The position numbers and the translations under genes are program-made. A stretch of 64,000 nucleotides of DNA, taken from assembly GCF_900115125.1 (NCBI RefSeq), contig NZ_FOVJ01000003.1:293924-357923 (forward strand), in the 5' to 3' direction. Every line of letters begins with the position of its first letter. Within the stretch, counting starts at the first letter, position 1. Below are positions 20,894-30,040 of this stretch, in pieces. The notes under the pieces are model-generated. The model was not told where the DNA came from and did no database searches. It saw nothing but the letters and a program-made list of their open reading frames with translations. Origin of the DNA: Nitrosospira briensis. Its GTDB lineage: Bacteria > Pseudomonadota > Gammaproteobacteria > Burkholderiales > Nitrosomonadaceae.

Positions 20894-21199
20894 ACGGGTG
20901 GGCTCCAGTCGAAAAGCACGATAATCCATTTCGTGCAAATGATAACAATAGGGAATGAATAGAATGTGACAGGCAACTGCGCCTGGGTGGCTTTCGGGTT
21001 GTAAGTATTGGCACCACGGCAAATTCTTTTAACCCGGATATAGAGCAACTTTTGCGATGATCAGAACAGTCTCATTGGGCGGTATCGACCGGATATCCAG
21101 CTACGAGGGCCAGATTGGACGAGGTGACTGTAAGACAGCATGAAGGAACGTTAATTCAAAGCGATAAATCCCGTGAAACCGTAAGTAAATATTCTCTGG

Positions 21200-21775
21200 T
21201 CAGGGCTGCTCTGCCAATGCCAGAAACTCGGCGCGCTGAGCAGCGTTCTCCTTCAGGTCTCCAAGCATTGCTGAAGTAACTGTTTCTTCGCCTGCGACCG
21301 CAATGCCCCGTGATTCCATACACATATGGCGGCAACGGACAATTACACCGACGGCCTTGGGCTGCAAGTGTTCGATCAGGGACTGTGCGATTTGCTGTGT
21401 CAGGCGCTCCTGTACCTGCAGGCGCGCGGCAAAGCAGTTGACCAGGCGAGTCAATTTCGAGAGCCCGACGATGTGCCCACTCGGGAGATAACCAATGGTT
21501 GCATGACCGAAGAAGGGAGCGAGATGATGTTCGCAATGGGAATAGACCGGTATCTGCCTGACGACGATCAGTTCGTCGTAACTCTCGCCGCCATCGGCGA
21601 ATGTCTTGAGAATAGTCGCGGGGTCCTGCTGATAACCGCGGGTCCAGTGCGCCCAGGCACGTGTCACGCGCCCCGGCGTTTCCCGCAGGCCCTGTCGCGA
21701 TGGGTCTTCGCCGATTGAACGCAATAGCCGCTGCCAGTCGGCTACTCCAAATTCCGAGTTATCTGAACTATTCAT
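21200..21775 (-). CDS. folE: GTP cyclohydrolase I (FolE)
   Basis: FolE converts GTP to 7,8-dihydroneopterin triphosphate, the entry to folate and to queuosine precursors. The 191-residue protein has the zinc-binding and catalytic segment VYSHCEHHLAPFFG, GLSKLTRLVNCFAARLQVQERLT, and VIVRCRHMCMESRGI with the second Cys ligand. The core is complete, though the N-terminus is short. It is divergent from xthA across about 316 bases. Confidence 0.95.
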   Translation of the reverse strand: MNSSDNSEFGVADWQRLLRSIGEDPSRQGLRETPGRVTRAWAHWTRGYQQDPATILKTFADGGESYDELIVVRQIPVYSHCEHHLAPFFGHATIGYLPSGHIVGLSKLTRLVNCFAARLQVQERLTQQIAQSLIEHLQPKAVGVIVRCRHMCMESRGIAVAGEETVTSAMLGDLKENAAQRAEFLALAEQP

Positions 21776-22091
21776 GATTACCTTGCCTTTGTTTAACGGT
21801 GGAGTAAGTATCGCACAAGCACCAGATATCGAAGTGATCCTTGCCTTACATCAACATGACTTCAGTTAAAGCGGCGCTTGCAATGCGCCAGAAGAACAGC
21901 ACGAACGAAAGTTTGGATTAGCGATAGCGGGCGAGATTATAGACAATCCACCCGATTTCAATCACAGGCGCGATTGGTTTTGTGACAACGTCCCTATTCC
22001 ATAATAGCACAATATAAATAAGGAATTATCCAGGATTTGCTACCACATCTGTTTCCACGTCCATGTGCAGGCAAATTTGCTAGAATGGGGC
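21776..22091. other. Divergent folE/xthA intergenic region
   Basis: These 316 bases hold promoters for both neighbours. The middle (about 21990-22040) is AT-rich. Apart from the -10 before xthA listed separately, I see no recognised element. Confidence 0.4.
22078..22086 (+). promoter_or_regulatory. Extended -10 element next to the xthA start
   Basis: TGCTAGAAT (an extended -10 of the TGnTATAAT type) occupies 22078-22086, only five bases before the xthA ATG at 22092. No -35 match is evident. The predicted transcript would start at or inside the start codon. Confidence 0.4.
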
Positions 22092-22859
22092 ATGAAAATC
22101 GCTACCTGGAACGTAAATTCGCTAAAAGTACGCCTGCAACACGTCCTTGACTGGCTAGCCCTGAATCAGCCAGATGTATTATGCTTGCAGGAGACGAAAT
22201 TGCAGGATGAAAATTTTCCCATCGAGGAAATTGCAGCGGCGGGATACCAGACGATCTATTCAGGTCAAAAAACTTATAACGGCGTCGCCCTGCTGAGCAA
22301 GCAGCCGGGATTCGAGATTGTCAGCGGTATACCGGACCTGGACGATGCGCAAAAGCGCGTGTTGGGCGCGGTGTACGGTGACGTTCGGGTTATTTGCGTA
22401 TATGTTCCCAATGGACAGCACGTCACGTCGGAAAAATACCAATACAAACTGAAATGGCTGGCGGCTCTCAGGGACTGGATGCGGGACATGCTTGCCAAAC
22501 ATCAGAAACTGGTATTGCTGGGTGATTTCAACATCGCGCCGGAAGAGTGTGATGTGCATGACCCGAAATTGTGGGAAGGGCAAGTACTGTTCAGCGTGCC
22601 GGAGCGCGAAGCATTTCGTGAGGTACTCGAGTTGGGACTGACAGACAGCTTCCGTCTATTCGAACAGGCGGAAAAATCCTTTACGTGGTGGGACTACCGG
22701 ATGATGGCATTTCGCCGTAACATGGGCTTGCGTATAGATCATATTCTACTGAGCGGTGATCTTGCAAAAACGTGCACCGCGTGCGTCATTGATAAAGCAA
22801 CGCGCCGCCTGGAACGGCCTTCCGATCATGCACCGGTAATGGTGGAGCTAGGCATCTGA
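22092..22859 (+). CDS. xthA: Exodeoxyribonuclease III
   Basis: The enzyme is an AP endonuclease and 3'-5' exonuclease for base-excision repair. The 255-residue protein begins MKIATWNVNSLKVRLQHVLDWL and has LCLQETKLQDENFP (catalytic Glu), VYVPNGQ, LLGDFNIAPEECDV (Asp/Asn pair), KSFTWWDYR, RIDHILLS and the terminal SDHAPVMVEL His. The ATG at 22092 matches the conserved start; an in-frame ATG at 22065 lies upstream of the likely promoter. Confidence 0.95.
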   Translation: MKIATWNVNSLKVRLQHVLDWLALNQPDVLCLQETKLQDENFPIEEIAAAGYQTIYSGQKTYNGVALLSKQPGFEIVSGIPDLDDAQKRVLGAVYGDVRVICVYVPNGQHVTSEKYQYKLKWLAALRDWMRDMLAKHQKLVLLGDFNIAPEECDVHDPKLWEGQVLFSVPEREAFREVLELGLTDSFRLFEQAEKSFTWWDYRMMAFRRNMGLRIDHILLSGDLAKTCTACVIDKATRRLERPSDHAPVMVELGI

Positions 22860-22961
22860 AGAGATCGCGGCTTGGGTCGGAAACGCGTTTCCCCGCAGGA
22901 GTTATTGCGAGACGTTCGAAGATCGAGCCGTGGAATCAGCAAACCGTCAGGGCAAAAGCGG

Positions 22962-23696
22962 CTATAAAATCGTGTGAGGCTCGATCAGGCCCATGGAAAG
23001 CGCGCGGGAAATGGCCTGTTGGCGGTTGACCACACCCATTTTCTGAGCCGCATTCTGAAGATGAAAGGTTACGGTGCGTTCCGAAATGCTGACGATATTG
23101 GCAATTTCCCAGCCGGTTTTGCCCTCGGCTGCCCACAACAGGCATTCCTTTTCTCGTTCCGTCAGGTTGATTTTTTTCAAGGGAACAGGGCCTTTACTGA
23201 GAACAATACGTTGCACGGCCTCATGGAGGTAGCAGGTTAATAGCTGGGCCTTGCCCATTACCGCGAGGATATCATCCTGCGCTTCGCGAGACTCCCGCGA
23301 GGTGGAAAGGCTCAACATTGCAGCTTCGCCGCACCCACCATGGACCGAAAAACTGGCTCCGCTCACCAATCCGCAATCCTTCGCTTCGCTTCTTACCCTG
23401 GCTTCCTTTCGGCCCTTGAAAATTTCATTCTTCCAGACAATGGGAATTGATGTTTTGGCGCAGTGGGAAACAGTGGGATCAATATTGGCGTAACCTTCCT
23501 CATCATAATGTTTACGCCATGTGTCGGGGTAGCAGCTCAGGATGAATCGGTAAGGACGTGTGAGCGAAGTATTCACCTGTACGCCGTACAGAAAATGCTC
23601 GAAGCCCATCTCGCGGGCAATGGCTGTGGTACTGCTATGAAGTTCTTCTACCGTTTTGCAGTCCAGCAGCGATTCGAACATATTCAAATTATTCAT
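22962..23696 (-). CDS. luxR: LuxR-type acyl-homoserine-lactone receptor
   Basis: The 244-residue regulator has an N-terminal autoinducer-binding domain (about 15-155) and a C-terminal LuxR helix-turn-helix (about 175-240: LTEREKECLLWAAEGKTGW, then IVSISERTVTFHLQN). The ligand-pocket residues conserved in TraR/LuxR are present: Trp60, Tyr64, Asp73-Pro74 and Trp88. It should bind an acyl-homoserine lactone and then DNA at lux boxes. The only synthase gene in the window, luxI, is about 33 kb away. The gene has its own upstream region of about 325 bases; GGAG precedes the ATG. Confidence 0.9.
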   Translation of the reverse strand: MNNLNMFESLLDCKTVEELHSSTTAIAREMGFEHFLYGVQVNTSLTRPYRFILSCYPDTWRKHYDEEGYANIDPTVSHCAKTSIPIVWKNEIFKGRKEARVRSEAKDCGLVSGASFSVHGGCGEAAMLSLSTSRESREAQDDILAVMGKAQLLTCYLHEAVQRIVLSKGPVPLKKINLTEREKECLLWAAEGKTGWEIANIVSISERTVTFHLQNAAQKMGVVNRQQAISRALSMGLIEPHTIL

Positions 23697-24021
23697 GATT
23701 TTCTCCTCTCACGATATCTCCACTTTATCGCAGCATTCTTACAATTGTACCGTTGGGGCCATTTTTATGGTCTTCCCTGGTAAGGTCTTCCCGATCATGC
23801 ACAAAAATTATACGGACCTTTGAAGCTATAAGTTAATGATACTTTGATTTAGGTCTCTTCGGCCTATTGACATTATTAAATGTGAGCATGGCAACACTAG
23901 CTAAAGTTCGAATGAAGGAGAAATGCTTATTGATGGAATGGTATGAGCTAAGGATAGCGGATTTTTTCAGTTCGTTTGAAAATGCCGAAAAAATAAAACT
24001 TTTTTCGCCCAATCATATTCC
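23697..24021. other. Region upstream of luxR, AT-rich
   Basis: The 325 bases between luxR and the RpfE-like gene include a perfect 10-bp palindrome TACAATTGTA (23740-23749) about 45 bases before luxR that could be an operator. A short plus-strand frame of 34 codons at 23933 is too weak to call. A terminator-like inverted repeat lies at its far end. Confidence 0.4.
23986..24007 (-). terminator. AT-rich inverted repeat after the RpfE-like gene
   Basis: CGAAAAAA and TTTTTTCG form an 8-bp perfect inverted repeat around a 6-nt loop, starting 15 bases after the stop of the minus-strand gene. The stem is weak because it is mostly A-T, so termination is only plausible. Confidence 0.35.
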
Positions 24022-25062
24022 TCAGCTACTGTAGGTCGAGAGAGGTTTTATCCTGCGCCAGAACTTCCTGAAATCGGCGCGCCTCGCGTTGAAACTCTTG
24101 TTTCTTTTCTCACCGGGCGTCGTGATGGTTATTTGATCGAATCGCCCTTGTTTCGACATCGCCCACAAAGGAACAAACCAGCTCCGTTCCAGCTCCTTCA
24201 GACTTTCGCGCCAGCCGTAGGCATCCGCATACTGTGCTTGCCCGTGCAACGCAGGAAGCACGACAAGTTGACTGCCGTCCAGGGCGGATTGCTGCCATAT
24301 CGCTGCCCCCGGCGGGAGCTGTGCATGATCCGTATCGCACGCCATGGCCAGGGAGGCGGAAAGAACGTCGTTGCTCCACACGCGGGTATAGGGGCTGGAC
24401 AGGGATTCCGGCATGATCCCGCCTCCCCAGAACCAGATGCCGTTAATGGCTGGCTGACCGCGCGCTTCTCGCGATTGGTTAAGCGGATGCTCATGTAGCA
24501 CCATCTGGACTTCATTGAAGAGGCTGCGCCAAAAGGTATGGTTCACACCGGATGGCAATAGGTCGTTGATGCTTTTATTCGCTGCCTCGCTGAGTAAGTG
24601 GGTAGTTGCGGGAGGTATTTTCCTTGCACGCAAATACCAGCGATCGGCCCGCAGCGGCAGGAATTCGATTTCGTCCCCAGTCATGGCAAAATGTTGGTTA
24701 AGCGAAGAGGTAAGCTCAACGGCTTCCTCAGAAGAAATCTGGAAAACACGACTATCGGCCAGCACGATCTGATCGTGCTCGATGCGCAAATGAACGGGGT
24801 CGGCGCGAATCCAGTAGCCGCTTTCTGCTTTCATATCTTCTGTGCAGTCAGCTAGCAGGGTAATAGGCGCAACCGGCCAATCCTGCTGTTTTGCAACGCC
24901 GAATGCACCGCAAAGCCAGGCTTCGATTCCTTCAAATTCATCTTCAATACAGGAGCATTTTGCAAGCAGGCTCTCCAGCGCAGGCAAGGGTAGATCGCGG
25001 TAGATTTCGGAAAGCGCAGGGTCTGGCCAGAAAAGTGAGGGAACAAGCAGATGCAGATTCAT
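24022..25062 (-). CDS. RpfE-like / phosphoglycerate-mutase-superfamily protein
   Basis: The 346-residue cytoplasmic protein resembles a group of betaproteobacterial proteins annotated as RpfE-type regulatory proteins with distant relationship to cofactor-independent phosphoglycerate mutase. Recognisable stretches are HLLVPSLFWPDPA near the N-terminus, WIRADPVHLR, and the glycine-rich GIWFWGGGIMP in the middle. No catalytic residues can be assigned with confidence and the role is not established. The gene is followed upstream, on the same strand, by pmbA after a 144-base gap, and downstream by luxR. Confidence 0.6.
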   Translation of the reverse strand: MNLHLLVPSLFWPDPALSEIYRDLPLPALESLLAKCSCIEDEFEGIEAWLCGAFGVAKQQDWPVAPITLLADCTEDMKAESGYWIRADPVHLRIEHDQIVLADSRVFQISSEEAVELTSSLNQHFAMTGDEIEFLPLRADRWYLRARKIPPATTHLLSEAANKSINDLLPSGVNHTFWRSLFNEVQMVLHEHPLNQSREARGQPAINGIWFWGGGIMPESLSSPYTRVWSNDVLSASLAMACDTDHAQLPPGAAIWQQSALDGSQLVVLPALHGQAQYADAYGWRESLKELERSWFVPLWAMSKQGRFDQITITTPGEKRNKSFNARRADFRKFWRRIKPLSTYSS

Positions 25063-25206
25063 TGTGGATGTACGTAGAAATATCGAAACCCGGCATTGCG
25101 CGCCAGTTCGATTTCAAGAAAGGACGGGACAGGGAGTTCGTCCGGAAAATACCCGCAAAGCAGTACGGCTGGCGGCGCTGACGACGGCTAAAGGCCTGGA
25201 CCGGTT

Positions 25207-26565
25207 TTAGCCACCCGCAACTGTCATTCTATCTATCAGCAGCGATCCGGATTGTTTTGAACCCCGCACGATCACATCGTTGCCTACCGCGGAAATGCCG
25301 AGAAGCATGTTTTTCAAATTGCCTGCAATAGTAATTTCCTCGACCGCGTGGCGAATTTCCCCGTCTTCCACCCAAAAACCTGCTGCGCCCCTGGAATAAT
25401 CGCCGGTGACAGGGTTCACGCCCTGACCGAGCAATTCAGTCACCAGCACTCCTTTGCCCATCTTCCTGAGCAGTTCAGAGAATTCCAGTCCTGCCCCATT
25501 GTCCAGGATCAGATTGTGATTGCCGCCCGCATTGCCGGTTGTGCCCATCCCAAGTTTGCGAGCAGAATAACTGCCCAGAAAGTAGCCTTGCACCGCGCCG
25601 TTCTCCACTACCCGGCGCTCACGCGTGGCGACTCCCTCGTTGTCGAACGGCTGGCTAGCCAACCCCTTTTTGAGATGAGGCGACTCTCGCAATTGAATGT
25701 CAGGCGCAAATACTTGCTTACCGATACTGTCCAGCAGAAATGACGATTTCCGGTAAAGACTGCTACCGCTTACGGCGCTGACAAAATGTCCCACCAGGCT
25801 GGAGGCGATTGGAGCTTCAAATAGAACCGGCACTTCACACGTAGCAATTTTCCGGGCACCCAGGCGAGAGACGGTGCGCGTCCCCGTTTTCCTGCCAACG
25901 CTGTCTGCCTGTTCCAGATCGGCAGGGTCACGCGCTACACTATACCAATAGTCCCGCTGCATTGTGTCATCCTCGCTGGCTATGACCGCGCAACTAATGC
26001 TGTGGCGTGATCCGGGATAGCCCCCCATGAAGCCAAGGCTGTTTGCGTACACGAACTGAGATTCGCTCAATGAGACGCTCGCGCCTTCGGAATTGGTGAT
26101 GCGCTTGTCGACCGCGAACGCGGCCGACTCGCACGCCTGGGCGAGTTCTATTGCCTGTTCCACCGGCAAATCCCAGGGGAAATACAGATCCAGGTCCGGG
26201 AGTTCGCGCGCCAGTAAATCGGGGTCGGCCAGTCCTGCGCAATCGTCAGCCGCTGTATGTCCTGCAATCGATAGCGCAGCCGCCACCGCATCGCTTATTG
26301 CACGGGGCGAAAAATCAGAGGTGCTCGCGTTGCCCCGCTTCTGGCCGATGTATACTGTCACCGATAGCCCTTTGTCGCGATTGTATTCTATGGTTTCCAC
26401 CTCTCCCCGCCGCACTGTGACATTCTGGCCGAAACCATCCGATACATCCGTCTCACAGGCGCTCGCACCACCCTTTCTGGCCTGATCAAGCACGTCCCGG
26501 GCAATTTGCTGAAGTACCGTGAAAGGGTAGGAAAAACGGGGCGAAGGCGTGGCGTTATCGTTCAT
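25207..26565 (-). CDS. pmbA: Metalloprotease PmbA (TldE)
   Basis: PmbA/TldE is the partner of the TldD zinc protease and processes peptides such as microcins and the antitoxin CcdA. The 452-residue protein shows YNRDKGLSVTVYIGQKRGNAST, NSEGASVSLSES, the central KIATCEVPVLFEAPIASSLVGH and the C-terminal GVNPVTGDYSRGAAGFWVEDGEI. TldE subunits lack the HExxxH zinc site, and none is seen here. It is divergent from darP, the usual arrangement. Confidence 0.95.
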   Translation of the reverse strand: MNDNATPSPRFSYPFTVLQQIARDVLDQARKGGASACETDVSDGFGQNVTVRRGEVETIEYNRDKGLSVTVYIGQKRGNASTSDFSPRAISDAVAAALSIAGHTAADDCAGLADPDLLARELPDLDLYFPWDLPVEQAIELAQACESAAFAVDKRITNSEGASVSLSESQFVYANSLGFMGGYPGSRHSISCAVIASEDDTMQRDYWYSVARDPADLEQADSVGRKTGTRTVSRLGARKIATCEVPVLFEAPIASSLVGHFVSAVSGSSLYRKSSFLLDSIGKQVFAPDIQLRESPHLKKGLASQPFDNEGVATRERRVVENGAVQGYFLGSYSARKLGMGTTGNAGGNHNLILDNGAGLEFSELLRKMGKGVLVTELLGQGVNPVTGDYSRGAAGFWVEDGEIRHAVEEITIAGNLKNMLLGISAVGNDVIVRGSKQSGSLLIDRMTVAGG

Positions 26566-26780
26566 GGGAAGCTCTGATGATATTACATTGATCAGCTATC
26601 AGAATAGCGCTTGCGCGTTCATGGGAGCGGAACGGGCGGGCTGAACTGGTCTGAGAATATGTGCGGATTAGCGATATGATAGCAGTTTCTTAACGTGGCA
26701 TTAAACAACCTTTCACACATCCCGTTTCATGAAGTGACCCGCTTTGCAGGGGAACAGTTGGGGTATTCAAGCAAAATGTC

Positions 26781-27314
26781 ATGCAAAAAAATCTGACGGA
26801 TAATTCCGAGGAGCTCCCGAGCAAGACCCGGCGAAAGCAGGAAATGCACGCGTTGCAGGAAATAGGCGAACAATTGGTCCAGCTCGATTTCAAGCGGCTG
26901 ACCGAACTCAATTTGCCGGACACGCTGAGGGACGCCATACTCGAGGCCAGGCGGATGCGCAAACATGGCGCCGTGCGCCGGCAGATGCAATTCATAGGCA
27001 AGCTGATGCGTAGCGTTGATGCAGAGCCGATCCGGGAGAAACTTGACGTATGGAGCGGCTTGAGCTTAAAGCATACAGCCTGGCTGCACACGCTGGAGCG
27101 CTGGCGCGAGCGGCTGCTCGCGGATGAGCAGGCGCTCGGCGAGCTTGGGCAACAGTATGCAGCCGCAGACCTGCAGCAACTGCGGATGCTTATTCGCAAT
27201 GTTCAAAAGGAAAGGCTTGCGGATAAGCCGCCCAAGAGTTTTCGCGCGCTATTTCAGGAACTGCAGAGAATTATTCCTGAAGATTCGGGGAGTACAGGTA
27301 TAAAAGAGGAGTAA
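26781..27314 (+). CDS. darP: Ribosome-associated protein DarP (YjgA, DUF615)
   Basis: DarP assists late assembly of the 50S subunit. The 177-residue charged, helical protein has the DUF615 features SKTRRKQEMHALQEIGEQLV, LPDTLRDAILEARRM and RRQMQFIGKLMRSVD, and ends in an acidic tail. Its location divergent from pmbA supports the assignment. Confidence 0.93.
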   Translation: MQKNLTDNSEELPSKTRRKQEMHALQEIGEQLVQLDFKRLTELNLPDTLRDAILEARRMRKHGAVRRQMQFIGKLMRSVDAEPIREKLDVWSGLSLKHTAWLHTLERWRERLLADEQALGELGQQYAAADLQQLRMLIRNVQKERLADKPPKSFRALFQELQRIIPEDSGSTGIKEE

Positions 27315-27448
27315 CAGCTTCAGACAAATTTTCTGAATAGGTCGCCTTGCTGCATATGCCGACCGCAGCGCAGGCGCCAGTGAATGCGCCAATATCAGTG
27401 CGCCGGCTTCTGCGCTTCTGCCATCCCGGTTTTCCGGTTAGTCCCCGG

Positions 27449-28558
27449 CTAGAACTTCACGCCCGTGCCCACCAATCGTGACGAGACAATTTTATATGAG
27501 AACTCCGCCGGTTCCAGGCTATCCTGCTGGTGGCCTGAAACCTCTGCCTGGGGATACATAAAAAACGACAATTGGCCCAGAACGCTGTCTCTTGCCAGAG
27601 TGATGTCTCTGCCATGATTGAACGCCACCCAATTCATTTCCCATGAGCCAAACAGCTTCTCGCGCAGTTCAGCCACTCTGGGATGCGCAATTGCCAGGTT
27701 CTCGTCAAGCGCCAGTTGACGCACATCGGCAGGATCCACCGGCACCCAGCCCAAGCCGGCGAGATAAAACTCCGCCCGGCAGTGCTGGGCAGTGCTGATA
27801 TCTCCGGATTGCCCCAGCGGCTTGTGCGCCGCCGATTCATCTATACGAATCCCATAATGATCCCTGGCGGGAACCCCTACGGCCCGCGCCAACCCGACAA
27901 ACAGCGCGTTAAGGTCGGCGCATTTGCCGCCGAGATTGCCACTTTCCAGCATGGACTTGATGTCGCCCCGTCCACAGCCCCGTGCAGCGGGATCCCGGTA
28001 GGAATTGTCCACAACCCAGTTGTATATGGCGCGTGTTTTTTCCAGGGGCGACTGAGCGTTAACGTCTTTGACGATCGACAAGGCCGTTTTGCGTACAATA
28101 CCATCCAGCGGTATATGCTTTGTCGGCTGTAGAAATCGCTTGACGTTAGCAGGAATCGTATCCGCGGCCCGTTCGGAATAATGGCTCAAATCAACGATGC
28201 GGTCGGTGGTCTTGACAATGCTGCTGACCGTGACAGTACGCGGACCGGAGCCAGCCCATTCAGCATAAAACATGGGTGAAGTCGTTCCCGGAACGTTGTC
28301 AAACCTGGCAATGGCGGCACTTCCGCTCCATACGCTGCCTTGAGAAAACTGGTGGGGAGTGTCGTTGGTATCCGGCAAGGGCAGCCATAAGCGCGCTTTT
28401 TTCCCTTCTGCGGGAAGATCAACCTGATAGGTCAGGCGATAAGTCTGCCGTCTGGGCGGGATAACCAGCTGGCTAATCTCCTGACCAAACGCCGACGGCG
28501 CAACGGGAAATAATGCAGCGCTCACTCCCGCTAGTTTGATAAAATCCCTGCGTTTCAT
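27449..28558 (-). CDS. Exported transglutaminase-like protein (Tat signal)
   Basis: The 369-residue protein begins with a twin-arginine signal (MKRRDFIKLAGVSAALFPVAPSAFG), so it is probably exported folded. The transglutaminase core (about 165-260) shows the catalytic Cys in LGGKCADLNALFVGLARAVG, then the His in AQHCRAEFYLAGLGWVPVDPAD with a following Asp. Bacterial members act as proteases, amidases or cross-linkers; the substrate is unknown. The ATG at 28558 is chosen because it starts the Tat signal; a longer in-frame start adds residues without signal character. It is divergent from the esterase gene. Confidence 0.85.
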   Translation of the reverse strand: MKRRDFIKLAGVSAALFPVAPSAFGQEISQLVIPPRRQTYRLTYQVDLPAEGKKARLWLPLPDTNDTPHQFSQGSVWSGSAAIARFDNVPGTTSPMFYAEWAGSGPRTVTVSSIVKTTDRIVDLSHYSERAADTIPANVKRFLQPTKHIPLDGIVRKTALSIVKDVNAQSPLEKTRAIYNWVVDNSYRDPAARGCGRGDIKSMLESGNLGGKCADLNALFVGLARAVGVPARDHYGIRIDESAAHKPLGQSGDISTAQHCRAEFYLAGLGWVPVDPADVRQLALDENLAIAHPRVAELREKLFGSWEMNWVAFNHGRDITLARDSVLGQLSFFMYPQAEVSGHQQDSLEPAEFSYKIVSSRLVGTGVKF

Positions 28559-28660
28559 GGCCTTTCTCCTGCGATGGGTTTTGTCTGGAAATCGAAAGTG
28601 CAAATCTAATACTGTGCCTTCTCCAAGTCAACCGGTTCCAATGAATTCTCGTTTCCCACA

Positions 28661-29347
28661 GTGACCGCTATCCCTTCCAACCTGATTCCGGCTATCGAAC
28701 GCGAAACCGGCACGAATCCTACCCATACCATCCTGTGGATGCACGGCCTGGGCGCGGATGGCAGTGATTTTGTTCCCTTCGTGGAAGAGCTCGAGCTGCC
28801 GCCAGCGCTTCACATACGTTTTCTGTTCCCGCACGCGCCTACGCGGCCCGTAAGCATTAATCGCGGCATGGTAATGCGCGCCTGGTATGATTTCGACATA
28901 GTTGATACAGGTATCGGGCTTCATGAAAATGTGGCGAGCTTGCACGCGTCGCAGCGCGCAATCGAGGCGTTGATTGCCAACGAAAAGCAGCGGGGGGTCA
29001 AACCGGAGAATATCGTTCTGGGCGGTTTCTCTCAAGGTGGGGCGATGGCATTGCAGACCGGCTTGCGTTATCCGGAGAAGCTTGCCGGCATAATCGCCTT
29101 ATCCAGTTATCTGCCAGTGCCGCGGATGCTTGCAGTTGAAGCGCACCCGGCCAATTTTTCCACGCCTGTTTTCATGGCGCACGGCGAGATTGACCATAGC
29201 ATACCAATGATGTTCGCGGAAGCATCAAGAAAGCAGTTGCGCGAGTCCGGCTATATAGTGGAGTGGCACGAGTACCGGATGGCGCATGCTGTTTGCCAGG
29301 AGGAAATCGCCGATATCAGCAAATGGTTGCGACGGGTGTTGGCATAG
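28661..29347 (+). CDS. Alpha/beta-hydrolase carboxylesterase
   Basis: The 228-residue enzyme belongs to the phospholipase/carboxylesterase family (EstB-like). It has TILWMHGLGADGSDFVP (oxyanion region), nucleophile elbow VLGGFSQGGAMALQTG with the catalytic Ser, FMAHGEIDHSIPM with the Asp, and the terminal EYRMAHAVCQEE containing the His. A GTG at 28661 is the likely start because the nearest upstream ATG (28641) ends after seven codons at a TGA. Family enzymes hydrolyse short-chain esters, and eukaryotic relatives act as acyl-protein thioesterases. Confidence 0.9.
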   Translation: MTAIPSNLIPAIERETGTNPTHTILWMHGLGADGSDFVPFVEELELPPALHIRFLFPHAPTRPVSINRGMVMRAWYDFDIVDTGIGLHENVASLHASQRAIEALIANEKQRGVKPENIVLGGFSQGGAMALQTGLRYPEKLAGIIALSSYLPVPRMLAVEAHPANFSTPVFMAHGEIDHSIPMMFAEASRKQLRESGYIVEWHEYRMAHAVCQEEIADISKWLRRVLA

Positions 29348-29551
29348 CTACCGGATGTACGCGAGGAGCCTGGATTCAAGCGGGCCGCGATGCACGAGGA
29401 GAGCGTGCCTGCGAGTTTTTAAATACAATTTATGACAAATCACAGAACACAATTCACAGAACCTTTACATCGGCGTTACACATCCTTCACACAGCAACCA
29501 TTATCCTGTTAAGCGTGGGATATTTTAAAAATAGAAACCGGAGGGAACACG

Positions 29552-30007
29552 ATGCATGCACCTATCCAGCAAGACGCCGATAAGCGGACAAGTCAGCAGT
29601 TGCAAGGCTCGATATCAGTCAAGAAAAGTGGCGGGGCGCAGAGGATCGCGCATATCGATGACGACCCGGATATCCGCGATACCGCCCGGCGTATCCTGGT
29701 CGCCAACGGATACGCTGTGGACAGCTACCAGACGATGAATGATTTCATGGTTGCGCTACAGGATTCGGACAACCCGCCCGATCTGGCGATTCTCGACGTA
29801 ATGGTGGAAACAATGGATGCGGGTCTGGAAGCGTACGTGGAAGTGAGAAAACGTTTTCCCGAGCTTCACATGATATTCATGACTTCTCTTGGCGAAGAAA
29901 TCCGTCCTTATTTTAATGGCATATCCGATGAGTGGATATTAATCGTGGAAAAGCCGGTTGAGCCGGTCAGTTTCCTGGCCATTATTCGCAGCCGGCTGGA
30001 TAGCTGA
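29552..30007 (+). CDS. Single-domain response regulator
   Basis: The 151-residue protein is a receiver domain with a short N-terminal extension and no DNA-binding output. The acidic cluster HIDDDPD (Asp36-38), phospho-acceptor Asp82 (LAILDVMVE), Thr111/Ser112 and Lys134 (IVEKPVEP) are all present. GGAGGG precedes the ATG at 29552. The sensor kinase gene follows after 33 bases, so the two form an operon. Without an output domain the protein may act by protein-protein interaction or in a phosphorelay. Confidence 0.88.
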   Translation: MHAPIQQDADKRTSQQLQGSISVKKSGGAQRIAHIDDDPDIRDTARRILVANGYAVDSYQTMNDFMVALQDSDNPPDLAILDVMVETMDAGLEAYVEVRKRFPELHMIFMTSLGEEIRPYFNGISDEWILIVEKPVEPVSFLAIIRSRLDS

Positions 30008-30040
30008 ATTTTAAAGCAGGTTCTTCCTTGAGAACTTGAT

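Noticed and set aside
23933..24034. 34-codon plus-strand frame beginning MEWYELRIADFF
   Set aside because: AAGGAG is 12 bases away and the frame runs into the 3' end of the opposite gene; support is too weak.
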